From Planoprotostelium fungivorum (lineage: Eukaryota; Evosea; Variosea; Cavosteliida; Cavosteliaceae), in contig MDYQ01000091.1 of NCBI GenBank assembly GCA_003024175.1, positions 31,885-95,884 on the forward strand: a DNA stretch of 64,000 bases, given 5' to 3'. The position numbers were made by a program, and so were the translations under genes. Shown in pieces: positions 1-13,500 of the stretch (position 1 is its first letter; the number at the start of each line of letters is the position of its first letter). The notes beneath the pieces were generated by a model that was not told where the DNA came from, ran no database searches, and was given only the letters and a program-made list of their open reading frames with translations.

Positions 1-995
1 TTCCCGTTAACGAGGCGAAAATTCTTCCAGATTTGTCGAGAGATGCCGATCCATCTGATCTCACGGACAAAGTGGAGATCGGCAGAGGAGGTTTCGGTAT
101 CGTCTATCGATGCAACTGGAGGGGAACGACAGTGGCAGTGAAAGAATTCCCTCCCGCCAGAGACGGCGTCGATGAAGAGTGTCAGAAGGAATTTCAGACG
201 ATGATGGGGCTAGCACATCCGAACATCGTGAGAGTCTTCACTGGTAATATGGATCCTCCGTACATCGTCATGGAATATTATGGAGGAGGTGAGACAATGT
301 GTGGTAACCATCGTGGTGGCTCATATGATCGTTTCAGGTTCACTGGAAGACAAAATCCATGGTGATGGGAGAGCCGAGTATGAGATCTGGCCGCTAAAGA
401 AGAAACTGCAGGCTGGAATGGATATTGCGAACGGGCTGATCTATCTGCATGTAGATAAGAAAGCAGTTCATCAGGACCTCAAGCCCGGTGAGTCATAGTC
501 CAACCAAGAAGATCTTCCGCTGAAAAACCCTTAGGGAACATCATGTTGAACACGGGAGGAAGTTGCGTCATTGTTGACTTTGGTCTCACTCGGTTCAGAA
601 ACGCCGTCACCTCTACCGCCACAGGTAGAATATGACTAAATCCTTCAACGTGGTCTGATGTTCAGACAGTCATCCAAGGACAAGGAGGAACTCTCCTCTA
701 CATGGCTCCCGAGGCCTTCGATCAGGAGATCAGCAGCGCGAGCGACATCTACTCATTGGGTGTCATCTTGTGGGAGATACTCTCAGGCTGCGTGCCATAT
801 AGAGAGTATGCCAATATTATGGCTGTCTTCAAAGCAGTTGCTGTTGAAGGAAAGAGACCACCACTCCCCTCAGGAGATCACACCACATCGGCCGTCAATC
901 AGCTGATGGAGAAGATGTGGGACAAAGACCCTCGATCACGTCCGACAGCTGCAGAGGTGTCTAAGACACTGAAAGCCGAGATCAATACATTATGA
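1..995 (+). CDS. TKL-like protein kinase, 3' portion (5' partial)
   Basis: The gene enters from the left edge; the first exon visible here starts after an acceptor ending at about 30. Joining exons 31-288, 338-487, 535-624 and 670-995 gives an almost complete kinase domain ending at TGA 993-995. Visible motifs are a glycine-rich loop (GRGGFGIV), the ATP lysine (VAVKEF), the catalytic loop HQDLKPGN, the magnesium motif DFG (VDFGLTRF), and MAPE followed by SDIYSLGVILWEI. The family phosphorylates Ser/Thr, or both Ser/Thr and Tyr; these motifs fit the tyrosine-kinase-like group common in amoebae. The HRD arginine is replaced by Gln (HQD), which may change activation-loop control although the catalytic Asp remains. 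No regulatory domain is visible because the N-terminus lies outside the window. Confidence 0.88.
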
Positions 996-1057
996 ACATC
1001 TATTTCATTCGTTTCTTCTGTATTTCGCACCGATCCGATGGACCTGCATCATCGTCA

Positions 1058-2630
<1,573 letters not shown>

Positions 2631-2756
2631 GCCGATGAAATGTGGTTGTGTGTCGTAATTGGCCTCTTTCCGGTTTCAACTTGAAGAAACATAAAGAGGA
2701 TGATGTCAAAGAGGATGCAAGGTCGAAAAGATACGTCCATCGTGCAAGTCACGTAT

Positions 2757-3838
2757 TTAATAAATCATGTTTCTGTCGTTGATTCTCTCGTTGGCCATCT
2801 CTAACTCGATCCATGACACAGGTACGGCCCACTTCTGTTCTTCTGTTCTCTTTCAGTCTCTATATCACAACAAACCATGATACCGCTCATCGTACAGTAT
2901 GAGAAGATGGATGATGATCTCACCCGCAGAACACTTTAGATACGAGGTGATGACCTGTGCCATTCTATGTGCATCCGGTCTGTTGTCTCCCTCTGAACAG
3001 AAGGATTGGAGGATAATTGTATTTTGGTTCTTGTCCTTCAGCTCTCTCGCAATGTGATGCAGTGCACTGCTGGATGAGATGGCATTTTCCAACGTCTCAT
3101 CGTCTAAGCCCGTGACGCCCATGGATTCGAACCGGTCTTCTCTCTGTTTCTGTTAGAAGATGGAGGAGATGAAGATGAATGCTGCACCTGTCTGTCTGCA
3201 TGGAGATGATCTTCTTTGAAAGAGGGTATGACGTAAGAAACTTGCAGGCCGGATATTTGTTGGTCTGTTCTGTATTCACTGCTGGAGGAATGCAACAACA
3301 TGATCTATTTGTGTCAATCATCGAGGGATGATGAACCAGAAGAATGCTCACTTGTGATGGCGAAGTTTGAGACACCCATTTGGCTAGTTCTGAGGCGAAT
3401 TCTCTTGTCTTCCCCTGTGATTTGTTAATGGGAGATCGATCGCTTCTTCTCATCTACCCTTGCTATAGAAGAACGTTGTTGCACAAGTAGAATAGATAGA
3501 CTTGGATGACGGAAGACTGCTCGTTGTTAATCGTTCGGTGGATGTTTGAAACAATTCGCACCCTCTAATGCAGTCGTGAGCTGACCGGTCCCTCTGTAAA
3601 ATGGATCGTTCGCAGCGAATGGAGTGACTTGAGAGGAATAGATTCCTCCAATCTTTTTGAATTGGAAGGTAGAGATCATCAGATCTATGGTCATCTGTCC
3701 GACGTTTCCAATTGATAGAGAGGGCTATGTTTGATGAGCCTGATATCACGCAACATCGATGAAGGATTTGATTAATCTCACAATCAAGACTGTGCATGAG
3801 CGAGTCGCCTCTTCGTTACCGTAAAACTGAAAGACCAT
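2757..3838 (-). CDS. PSMG2: Proteasome assembly chaperone 2 (PAC2)
   Basis: Spliced exons start MVFQFYGNEEATRSCTVLI, continue PSLSIGNVGQMTIDLMIST, then FKKIGGIYSSQVTPFAANDP. Later segments include IMLLHSSSSEYRTDQQISGL, the conserved SFCSEGDNRPDA and a C-terminal W-x-VPVSW block. The order and wording match PAC2, which pairs with PAC1 to guide assembly of the 20S proteasome alpha ring. An in-frame ATG exists 30 codons upstream, but the chosen start at 3838 matches the family N-terminus. The last exon, after an intron ending around 2854, gives EEQKWAVPVSW and a TAA at 2757-2759. Introns are mostly 40-60 nt. Confidence 0.87.
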
Positions 3839-4257
3839 CTTTGATGTCGATTGTGATTGTTTTCGTTTGATGTGCCTCCCGATTGGAGATTCGTCATGTG
3901 ACGTGAGCGTACAACACAACACCAACAATAAATTGTTTCTTGGTCAATTTTATCTACTTGGCCAGCGTGCTAATCAGAAAGGACGGTTGTGCTTGTCTCT
4001 CTCATACATCAGACCGTGTCGAGGTATACTTTATCCCTGATGGTGGTTATGTTTGTCGTACAAGTTGTAGGCAGACGGACGGGAAGAAGGTGCTCGCAGT
4101 CAAGAGTTAAGTACGAGTGAGGTGAACAAATGTTTAGCTCTACTGCATGCCTGTGAGGGATGCAACGGTGTGATGCAATGTGCGGTCTCCGCTCTGATGG
4201 ATGTCTGACCTACCGAAGTCGGACTGAACAGAATAGATCACAACACTGTATTTGTCT
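3839..4257. other. Intergenic, 419 nt, no gene seen
   Basis: This lies between the start of PSMG2 and the stop of NDUFA8. I see no coding stretch with splice continuity and no tRNA fold. It probably holds the PSMG2 promoter and the NDUFA8 3' UTR. Confidence 0.5.
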
Positions 4258-4643
4258 TTATTCATCATCCTCTGGATAGAACTTTGTGGCACATCTTCTC
4301 AAGTCCCTCTGTTGAACTCTGCATTCCTTTACGCGATACGAGTGGAGGTTCAAACAAGTGGCAAAGTTATGGAGGTCAATACCACAGTTGCTCTTCAGAG
4401 TTCCCAGACTACATTCGGGTCATGCATTGTCTAAAAAATAGGAGGAGCTCACACGTCCGTGGCACACTGTAAGGTATCCTCTCCTTGCGACAGGCACTTC
4501 TCTGGATTGTCGTTCTTCATTTTGCACCAGAGAAACTCGCGGTTGGCTCTATCGCATGGCTTACCGATGTATTCGGCGGAGGCCAGCAGAGTAGTGGAAA
4601 ACTCCTTCTCTATGGGGAACTTCTTGTCTAGATTGGCAGTCAT
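4258..4643 (-). CDS. NDUFA8: NADH:ubiquinone oxidoreductase subunit A8 (complex I, twin CX9C)
   Basis: Two exons (4453-4643 and 4258-4408) separated by a 44-nt intron encode roughly 112 residues. Four CX9C motifs are visible: CDRANREFLWC, CLSQGEDTLQC, CGIDLHNFATC and CRVQQRDLRRC, meaning two CHCH domains. This doubled arrangement is typical of NDUFA8, a subunit on the intermembrane-space side of complex I, imported and oxidised through the MIA pathway. The start MTANLDKKFPIEKEF was chosen because it gives the usual short helical N-terminus; an open frame continues upstream to about 4805, so a longer N-terminus is possible. The stop is TAA at 4258-4260. Confidence 0.87.
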
Positions 4644-5003
4644 ATAGGAAGGTGATCTGATGTCTGGGCTCGCTTTTACTCGTTGTAAAACCAATTCCAG
4701 ATCAGGAGGGAGGCGACATCGCGATGAGTGAACGGAGGGAGGGACAATAGAGAAACTATAACGTGAGTTAGTTAATGATAGATTTGAATATGGTCTATGA
4801 TACAATGATATGTTGAAGACATCGCATGTTGTTCACAACCAGGACCTAGATTTGTAGCATATAAAAACGTTATATACATTCGCGCTCGTTCGAGTGACCG
4901 TAGGTGCGGAGGAGGATGCTGATAAGATTCATAGGAAAGTCCATGCTTATACACTAACAAACGAATAAATGAAATCGACAAGTTGGTTCTCCTACATGTT
5001 TTA

Positions 5004-5258
5004 CTATTGATCGAACTGAAGAGCGGCTTTCTGTGGACGTACAATACGCTGCGAGAATGCAGGATGCAGGAGCGCTTGATGACGAGGCAGGAACAACTTG
5101 TTTTGGTGAGCACCAAGATGAGGTGAATAGGTTGACGAATTGGTGTGGACAAGCGATGGTGAGAGAGTTTGTCAGGCTGACCTCACTTACCCACTGCACC
5201 TCATCCGAGATGACCTCTCTTCGACGACGGCTTCTTTAGACTCTACTTGGCCTGCCAT
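5004..5258 (-). CDS. Possible small hypothetical protein (weak)
   Basis: An ATG at 5258 opens MAGQVESKEAVVEERSSRM, followed by a good donor (GTAAGTGAGG) at about 5190. Joining to an acceptor near 5095 gives a product of about 54 residues, ending at a TAG at 5004-5006. I recognise no family. Support is only the donor and the hydrophilic N-terminus; it could equally be the first exon of a gene whose other exons I cannot place between 4650 and 5000. Confidence 0.22.
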
Positions 5259-5386
5259 ATCTGCAATTTACACAAGTGAATAAACTCAGAAGATATAGCA
5301 GCCGGTGCCCCGTAATTAATCAAACAGATTGTATTCGTGTGACAAGACGAAACGAAAAGAATATTCCACTATTTATGTATATCCCC

Positions 5387-5899
5387 TTAAACCTTCTGGT
5401 GGACATCAGTATATGCAGGTTGTCCGTAGGGTGCAGGTTGTCCATAGACAGGCTGTCCGTAGGGTGCAGGTTGTCCGTAGGGTGCGGGCTGTCCGTAGGC
5501 GGGCTGTCCGTAGGCGGGCTGTCCGTAGGGTGCGGGCTGTCCGTGTGCAGCGTAAGTGGGGGTAGCACCGTAGACGGGAGCGGTGGTGTAGCCGTCGACG
5601 ATGTAACAGTTCTCTCTCAGACCCTTCCAGAAGGAGAAGGCACAGAAGGCACAGGCTCCGCAGATCACCACACTGATTCCGATTCCGACTCCCCAGCCGA
5701 CAGACATGGAGCTCTTATAAGTTTCCACACAATTGTTGTATCCATCTGAACTGGTGTTGAATCCATCGCACAGGCTCTCCACGAGCTCTCCAACGCGGAT
5801 AAAGTTGATGACGCTCACGATGATGTTGACGAGGATGAGGACAGAAAATTGACGGGCGCATGCGAAAGTAGCGAATGTGCGAGCACAAAACAGCTTCAA
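5387..5899 (-). CDS. Small membrane protein, two TM segments, GQPAPY-repeat tail
   Basis: Single-exon frame of 170 residues ending in TAA. Residues about 17-36 form one hydrophobic helix ([14 protein letters not shown]). A cysteine-bearing loop follows, and residues about 68-92 form a second helix rich in Gly and Cys. The last third is a soluble tail of near-tandem [11 protein letters not shown] units. Such Tyr-Gly-Gln-Pro repeats occur in cytosolic tails of membrane proteins and in phase-separating proteins, but I recognise no family. The first part could belong to a tetraspan protein with a missing upstream exon. It sits 22 bp from the tail of the Fpg remnant. Confidence 0.6.
   Translation of the reverse strand: MKLFCARTFATFACARQFSVLILVNIIVSVINFIRVGELVESLCDGFNTSSDGYNNCVETYKSSMSVGWGVGIGISVVICGACAFCAFSFWKGLRENCYIVDGYTTAPVYGATPTYAAHGQPAPYGQPAYGQPAYGQPAPYGQPAPYGQPVYGQPAPYGQPAYTDVHQKV
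5405..5550. repeat. Coding tandem repeat (GQPAPY units)
   Basis: Near-tandem units with a shared core (GTAGG, then GGGCTGTCC or CAGGTTGTCC) encode the Tyr-Gly-Gln-Pro-Ala tail of the membrane protein on the minus strand. Unit length alternates between about 15 and 18 nt, always a multiple of three, so expansions keep the frame. Confidence 0.75.
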
Positions 5900-5921
5900 G
5901 TAATTTTCTCAGAAGCAGGTT

Positions 5922-7180
5922 TTACTCTTTTGATTTTCGTGGCTTCTTTGTGGTCTTTTTTGTCTTGTCATGCCTCTTCCTCTTATCTTTCTTCTCTTCT
6001 TCCAAGTCCCCATCATCCTCTCCTTTCTCTTCTCCTTCCAATTTTTGTACCTTTTCGGGTGTTACCAACTGAGAATGAACAATATGTCAAATACCTGCAC
6101 AACGTAGGCACTGGTCCTTCCACCAACAGTAACCCATCTGATGTCCCCCACAGAACCATCTTTCATCGCGATCTGTGTAAGCCCAACTTGGTCTTTCACT
6201 TGACACCATCACAACCCCCCTCTCTTTCATCTCACCTCTCCCTTCCACTTCTAGTCCCCCTTCTTCCCTTTCCCCCATCGCTTCATGAACAACCAATGAC
6301 TCGGAAATTTAAAATAATCGGCGAGACACTCGACGGCTAAACGACAGACGTACAGGGTGCTGTCGTACAGCCTCTGCACCTCCTCCTCAGATAAACTATT
6401 GGCCCTCCTCTCTGGATGGATCGCAGAGTGGTATAAGATCTCGTCTGCCACCCAATTCCCAAAACCTGCACTCCCATCAGTCTCGCCGTCATGTGTGCGG
6501 TGCATATGTGTACTTGTATAGGATGTGCTATCTCTGTATGAACAAACCTGCGTTAAATTTCTGATCCAACAGGAGAGCTTTGGTTGGGCAGGCTCTCTTT
6601 GTGACAGAGGGAAGATGTTGATCAAAGGAGGGCATGTTGTTGATGGGATCGAATCCGAGTGATCGAACTGGGATCACATGCGGAGACATCGCCACGCACG
6701 ATGCGTATCCGTGCCAGACGTCGGGGTCTCTAATGCTATTGACTTCTCTTTTTCTCCTTCTCCGAATGTCATGATGAACTTGCTCCATCTGGAATCGTAT
6801 GTTTGCGTGCGACGTACAGCGAAGTGTTTCACTCACTTGGGTGGCCATTCTTCTCCGTCCTTGGATTTCTTTCTGTAGTACAAGGCCTCTTCTCCTTTGA
6901 CCTGAGAGATGATGAACGTAGAGGAGAGTCAGAGAACAGCACCTGTACTACACCAGTCATACCCAAGTGAAGGAGTGCATTGATTTCGCCACTCAAAACC
7001 AGCTAGAAGTATTTTCCATGCCTTTTAACGTCAATCACCTCTCTTCCTGTCACGCTCTCTTTGAAGTCGAGGTGATCTGTTCCACCACAGAAGACGGCTC
7101 AGGCAAGAGATAATTTTCCTTCCTTTACCAATGTTGGACACGACTGTTGCCGCACGGTGCACCTCTGCGATCTCTGGCAT
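5922..7180 (-). pseudogene. Formamidopyrimidine-DNA glycosylase (Fpg/Nei family, plant/fungal zincless type), apparently broken
   Basis: The order of segments is that of a complete Fpg: MPEIAEVHRA (Pro2/Glu3 catalytic N-terminus), GTDHLDF, VIDVKRHGKYF, HLGMTG, EEWPPK, RRLARIRIV, LGFDPINNMPSF, KALLLDQKFNAG, FGNWVADEILYHSAIHPERR, FPSHWLF, RWGKGKK, VTVGGRTSAYV and a Lys-rich tail ending in TAA at 5922-5924. The family excises oxidised purines. The reading frame is damaged: an in-frame TAG at 7003-7005 within GKYF-x-LVLSG, another TAG at 6251-6253 just after GKGKKGD with no donor before it, and apparent frame changes around 7130, 6715 and 6680. One of these (7130) could instead be a 31-nt intron. 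Zn-finger cysteines are absent, as in plant and fungal homologues. Sequencing error cannot be excluded. Confidence 0.72.
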
Positions 7181-7729
7181 GTGAATGGAGGCGTGACGTG
7201 ATGTGATGTGTGTGACGAAAATTCAGTTTTCAAAATTCGCATCATGCGTCACTGGCTGCTCATCGCACTCCTCACGTGGGTAACGTTTGCCGATCGACCA
7301 CCTCTTCGATCTCGAGAGCAGGGGGAACCGCACAGACTGTAGAGACAGACTGTAGAGACAGACTGCTCTGACCAGAGTGTCTGTCTCTTTCTCTACGGAG
7401 AAGAGCAGCGCGATGAAGGTAGGCGAGTGTGAGTCAAGGATGAAGGACATGGCCAGACGTCCCAGGTGCAGCCTCTGGCTTTCTCTTTCTCTCTCTCTCC
7501 TCTTCTGGACTTCTCTTTCGGTCTGCTATAATAAAGATTGTCGTAATCACATATGTCGTTCTTGTATCAGTAGCTTGAGTAGCACTGGTTGTATGTCTAT
7601 TTCGATCTATCTGTTAGTGGTCACGCAGCGAAGATAAATGGGTTTGATCGACCTTTCTGTGTTTCAAAGGTCTATCTTACTCTCTGAGCATCCATCGTGG
7701 TCTTCATGATCAGAACCACACATGACATC
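7181..7729. other. Intergenic, about 550 nt
   Basis: No supported gene. It contains a 13-bp tandem duplication (AGACTGTAGAGAC, 7334-7359) and a pyrimidine-rich tract near 7475-7515. A 32-codon plus-strand ORF at 7244 begins like a signal peptide but has no other support. Confidence 0.45.
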
Positions 7730-10441
7730 TCACTGCCTCCACTTTATTTGTACGCGATCTCCATTCATCAGACTCGATACGTCATCATCGTCCTCTATCG
7801 ACACGTCGGGCAAGAGAACGACACTCTCCACCTGTTCCACCGTCATCATCATCACCCCTCCTGCAGATCTCACCGTCTGTGACTTTGAAAATTTCGTTCG
7901 AATGCTGGAGACGAGACTCTGATAAGTTCGACTCTGCGGGTCCAATTTGATCCTCTTGAACATGTCTTCTCCTTCACTTTTCACGTCAATGAAGATGGCT
8001 GCAGATCCGTTTAGACGTGATCATCATCACCATCATGATCGCGTCACCTTGCAAATTAGTTGGAGTGGATGCCATGATGAATGCAGGCTGAGAACTCTTC
8101 CTGATGGATGTGGATATCTGCTTCAGGAGTTCTTGATACTGTGGGTGGCACGGATTGATCGACACGACAGCTGCTCATCACTCAGTAGGCCAGAAGAAGG
8201 TGATGGTGTGTTGATGTGTTGATGATGTGTGATGATGTGATGTTGTGTGATGTTGTGTCGATCGCGGATGATGATGATCGTGATGGACTCACCGTCGTCT
8301 GATATGTAATCAAACACGAGAGAGTTTCCGTACTGTGATCTCATCCGTTCAAATTGTTGCGATATCACATCCAAACACCTCCCCCTGAGGACATTCACTT
8401 TCGTCTCGTAGGCCATCTTGATCTGTACGTATCCTACGCACGTCAGGTACGACATCGTGACGATCTCAACGACAACCCACCCGACATCAAATCCCTCATC
8501 TCTTGGCTTCCCGCGATCTGTAACGGCGTACAACCTTCAGCATCTCTCGCTGAAATGTCCGCGTGTTTTTCCAAAAGCAACCTGTCCCCTCTCAACGAAA
8601 GAAGGAGAGAACAAGATCTCACTCTGCTGTTTTCACGTAGTCGTTCGCTGCCGCGATGTGTAGACAAGTGTTCTCGGGATAGACGGTGACTGTCGCGTCG
8701 ATGTCTGCACCAGTCACGGTGAGTATGAGGTCGACGCAGTCGAGGTGGTCGAACGAAACGGCCTCGTGGAGGGGGAGGAAACCGAAACGATCCTGATGAG
8801 GATGAGGAGAGTGATGAGTGGACGATCGGTGATGAGATGGGAGGTTGTGATGGAGGTGATGAAGTTGACGATGATGAACTCGTCTTGAACATGAGATCGC
8901 GTGATGATCAGATGATCTCGTCAAAATCGGGACGAAAGATGATGATCTTTAGGTTTAACTCACCGCAACAGAGACGGAAGCGCCGGATTCTAATAATAGC
9001 TTCAAAAGGTCCAGATAGCCCTCACGGGCTGCCAGATGTGTCGGAAGCTGTCCGTGCTGGTTCGTCAGATCGGCCCAAAAATTCGGGACGAAATCGCTGG
9101 GCTTGTTGAGGGCTGTACGTCCGTCAAATTTCTTCGAAATCTCCGCGAAATCTACCCGACTCTTCCAATTGTCCGATGAGAAACATGAGGTCAATGTCCG
9201 CGTGGTTCGTGACGCAGTTGTGAAAGACAGTCTCCCCGTTTCTGATGACGTCATCATTCGTCATTGTGACGAAATATGACGTCATACCTATCGATCTGTC
9301 TGAGTATAGCTTCCCTCTCTGATGGCTTCATACTATGCATGAGAACCGATAGGGTGTCCTGGTGCATTGAGAAGAATCGTGATGTGATGACTCACTTGAC
9401 TGGTTTTTTGGATCAATCCCCAAGACAAGGCAGTATGTCCGTTGAGTTCATCCGTAATCATCACATTGATGCCTCTGTCGCATGATGATCAGATGGTCAT
9501 TTTTTGCAGCATCAGAGTTGACTTGTTGATATCGACTGTGTCTCACCTCTTCACCAGAGATTCCACGCACAGCGGTCGATCACATGCGATCGCGTGATGT
9601 AATGCAGTGAACCCGGGCTACCATCCCATCATCATCATCTCTCCATCCTTCCTCTCACCTTCTTGCTCGTGGCGTCCGAAAAATTTCCCGCCAGCGTCGC
9701 GGTGATCTGCTCTTCCATCGAGATGGGCAGGAGTGATCTCATCTGAGCTGAAACAGCTGCCAAGGGATTCGGTTTACGGTGGTGTTGAGTATCACCGAAG
9801 AAGAGGTTATTGCTCTGGTTCTGTATCTCTGCTTCTCCGCTGATGAGAGAGTTCCTGTACGATGTCAATATCGTAAGGTGAATCAACATTAGAATGGAGT
9901 GGAAAACGTACAATGGTTCGAGTCTGTAATCTTGAGCATTGATATCCGCCTTGTGATCTAATAGGTGACATACGATGGCATTGGCGTCCGAGTCTCTAAC
10001 ATGCTGCTCTGTGTAAGACGTGCGGATTTGCCCTGGGTGACTCACGCTAGGAGAAGATACAGCCATGTGAATCGCACACGTTCCACGTGAGTTCTTCGTA
10101 TTAGAATCAGCTCCAAAATGGAGTAGTGTCAACGCAGCATCAGCTTTCCCCTCACGACATGCATAGAAGAGGGGTGTGGCGCCTCCCGAATCCCTCTTCT
10201 CCAAGTCAGCTCCTCGGTCTGCATTGGTTGAGAATGGTGCGACGTGATGATTGGACGTGATTGAGACACCTAGTAGACCCTGAATGAGAGAAGGGTGAGA
10301 ACCGAACCCTGCGGCAAGATGCAGCAGAGTCTGACCGAATTCATCTTTCGTAGCGTGAACCAACGTGGGATCTCGGTCGATCGCATTCAGAAGATTCTGA
10401 ATGTCGTCCGTCGCTCTGGCACTCTGAATGAGAGCGTCCAT
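7730..10441 (-). CDS. Ankyrin-repeat protein with PB1/ubiquitin-like C-terminus
   Basis: Starts MDALIQSARATDDIQNLLNA. Ankyrin units are visible at GQTLLHLAAGFG, GGATPLFYACREGKADAAL with LLHFGADSNTKNS, KADINAQD, GQLPTHLAAREGYLDLLKLL, GFLPLHEAVSF, NTCLHIAAAND and GCTPLQIAGS; at least seven are spread over several exons. After the ankyrin part comes a linker (VLRGRCLDVISQQFERMRS), then a compact C-terminal domain: IFIDVKSEGEDMFKRIKLD, YQSLVSSIRTKF, DVSIEDDDDVSSL, NGDRVQIKW. That order of strands, helix and acidic loop resembles a PB1 or beta-grasp fold, so it may heteromerise. The function is unknown; a scaffold is likely. Many introns are short and rich in GATG/CATC. The TGA is at 7730-7732. 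It is divergent from the coiled-coil gene with 144 bp between starts. Confidence 0.75.
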
Positions 10442-10585
10442 CGATGGTGTCAGTTCAAATCACATCCCAAATCACACCACATCATTCGCGGACGCGTTCG
10501 CGGGCCGCGATTTCTCCTCGTTTCTTTCGTTAATTTCTCCCGCCAAAATCAGAAATCAAGCCGAGAGGCTGACGAGAAGCCTCAC
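10442..10585. promoter_or_regulatory. Bidirectional promoter region (ankyrin gene / coiled-coil gene)
   Basis: Only 144 bp separate two start codons facing away from each other, so both 5' UTRs and promoters must fit here. The stretch includes CG-rich patches (CGCGGACGCG around 10480-10500). No TATA box is clear. Confidence 0.45.
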
Positions 10586-13500
10586 ATGGACTCTAGGTCC
10601 GCTTTTCGATCAAAGTATTACAATGATCGAGTCCAACATCTTTGCGAGGTGATGCACTCTGCATTGTGATGTCCTTCCGTTCGCTCTCGGCTCACGAGCG
10701 GACGCTGACGCTCTGTTAGAGGTTAGAAGACACGTGCGAGAGATTAGAGAGGGATGAATTGATTCGAATCATGGGGAGGGATCGAACCAGCGCAGAGTTT
10801 GTGCACGTGAGAGGACCACGAGACAAGAATATTCTAATGTCCTTCGACAGACGCGTATCAAAGAGATCGTGGAAGATTCGTTGTCATCAGGTGATTCATT
10901 TAGGGAGCCCATCTGATACCATTGACAGAGAAGGAAGACTTTGTAGAAAAGATCCTGCAGGACATCACAGACTGCGGCGTCCAGCTCCAAACCTTCCAAA
11001 CCACGAGTCAGCAGACCATCTCGAATCTCAAACAACAGAATCGTATCCTCTCACATTTGTTTCTTCGAGTTGGGCTTATCCTTGACTATCATAGAGAATC
11101 TACAAGATCAGTTGCGAAAAGAGGAGAGGAGAAGAGAAGAGGCAGAGGATGGTCTATCCCAATTGAGAGATTCCATGCAGGTGATCATCAACGCGATCGG
11201 ATGATGACGTCGAAGATTGACTGTGACGATGAAGGACATCATCCGTCGCTCGTCCATCAAAGACAAGGTGGAAATCGTCACCGAATTGAAGAGATTACAA
11301 AAGTTGAACGAAGCCTCACTGTCGGCATCTTTCAGCTCGGCGTCCACGATGAGAACGGTGAGAGCCAGTAAACAGACGAACATGCATCGGCTTATACAAC
11401 AAATAGGATTCTCGCTATGAATCTGTAAAAATTAGACAGCTGCAGGTGATCAGCCTCTATGTCTCACGTGCATGACACTGACCTTATCCCAGGATGAGTT
11501 GGACCTATTGACCAGGAAACTGGAAGAATCCGAAGACACCTATTTCAACCTGAAGCAGGTGAGAGGCGATCGTTGAATTTTCCCTCATCTGTTGTCAGAG
11601 TCAAACGAGAGAGACACAAGATGCTCCTCGATTCCAGGAGAAGATTTCTAAATTGAAGGTGACCTTTGCGTCTCATCGTCATCACCGTGTCTCATCAGCA
11701 TCATCGTCTCATCAAGCACAGGAACAGTTGAGAGAGAAGACAGAAGTGGAGAAGAACTTAGTTCAGAACGTCGAGCGATTGGAGAAGGACATGATCGATC
11801 TGTCCAAAGAGAATCAAGATCTGATGGAGAAGCATCGTCAGCTGAAGGGAATGCTCGAAGATGGTGTGACGAGGCAAGAGTACGAAGAGATCACCGCGAG
11901 GCTGCTGGAAAAACACGAACACGAGTTGACCGAATTGAAGAGACAGCAAGAGGAAGAAGCCATGACGAGAAGCAGAGGATGGGACGAACGAGTGAGCATC
12001 ACGATCATGATCGTCAGTCAGTCACGATCATCTTGGGCCGTTCATCATCTGATTTCTGTTCAGTTTTCGAGGACTGCAGAGACTTTCGATAACACGAAGA
12101 AATCTCTCAACGGGCAGATCGAAACGTACCAAGAGCAAGTCGATGAATTACGAAAGCAAGTCTTAGAGCAGCAGTCTCGAATTCGTTCAGAAGAGCAGAA
12201 CCGAAAGACTCTCACGGCACAATTGGAGAGTGCAGACCACAGATGTGAAGAGATGTCGAGGGAGATCGATAACACGAGCGGTAAGATGCTGAGTTTGAGG
12301 TGAGATGTGTGTTCATCACGCATCGCTGAATGAACGAAGGAAACAATTGGAAGCTCTGGAGACCAAGTTGTCCAGCACTGAGGTTGAATTGACTGTGCGC
12401 ACAGAGCAATTGGAGAAACTCACCGCGGAGAATTCGAAGTTTGCGGACACCAACAGTGAGCTGAAGAACAAGACGAGACAATTAGAGGTGAAGTGGTAAT
12501 TCAATTACGAAATTTAATCGAGCGCGACAGCTATTGTACCAAGAGACGAGATTGATGACTGACTACCTGGCTGCTCAGCATTCAGAAGAAGCAGAGATAT
12601 TAGATAAGGATGCCATATTGAAAGAAGCATCAGACACACTGAAATCTCTCCACACGGAAGCCTCCGAATCATTATCAAGAGTCATTCAGGCAGCTCAGTT
12701 GAGATTATCGTCGGTGAGATATAAATGATTCGGATGTACGTGGCGTGATATCGTACAGAACCAAGCCCCCTTGGACACGCAGAAGATATTGAATCAGCTC
12801 GAGACTTCGCTCTTAGAAGTCATGAGGGGTGAGCTCATCATCATCACCGTCACGGGACAGAAGGTGAAGCTTCCCAGGTTCAAATCTAGAGGCCATGGGT
12901 AAAGTAGCAGCTCTGGCGGGCACCTTCCAAAGAGTACACCGGGAGGTCGCCAACAAGTTGAAGGCATCTGAAGACCGCTGTTCTCAAGTCGACAGCCTCA
13001 AGGAAGAACTGCAGCGAACTCGCGAGGACAAATTCAAAGCCGAAGAAGAGATGAAGAGTGAGTCGAGATGACGTGATCAGACAGCTGATCGTCTTCGCAT
13101 CAGCCGCCAAGGAAGGAAATGAAGCCTTCGAAGAGAAGAGTCTTCAGACACAGACGATGATGGACAAGAAGGAAGAAGAGATAGAGAGGTTGCAGAGTGC
13201 ATTGCTGGATGCAGAATCACAGGCTTCTGAACAAACTGCGGATCTCAAAAACTTACAGCAAGGCGTGAGAGAAATGATTGGCGCTGTGACCGAGGCGATA
13301 TCTCAGGTTAGATGTGTATTTGGCATGCAGTTCTGATAGTTCTCTCTAGTCGTACGGCCAATCTGCATCGTTTGGAGATAGTATGACGAGTTTATTCAGT
13401 CAGAGTGCGTACAGTACGTCGGAGATTCCCTCGGGATCTCCCCAGGGAGATGATGATTTGGATACTCTGAGACCTCAAGAACAATTTCTGCGTCATATGG

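Noticed and set aside
7003-7005. Reassigned TAG codon (TAG read as an amino acid)
   Set aside because: TAG ends other intact genes here (sideroflexin, the orphan at 21.48 kb), and the same gene also has frame changes, so decay fits better.
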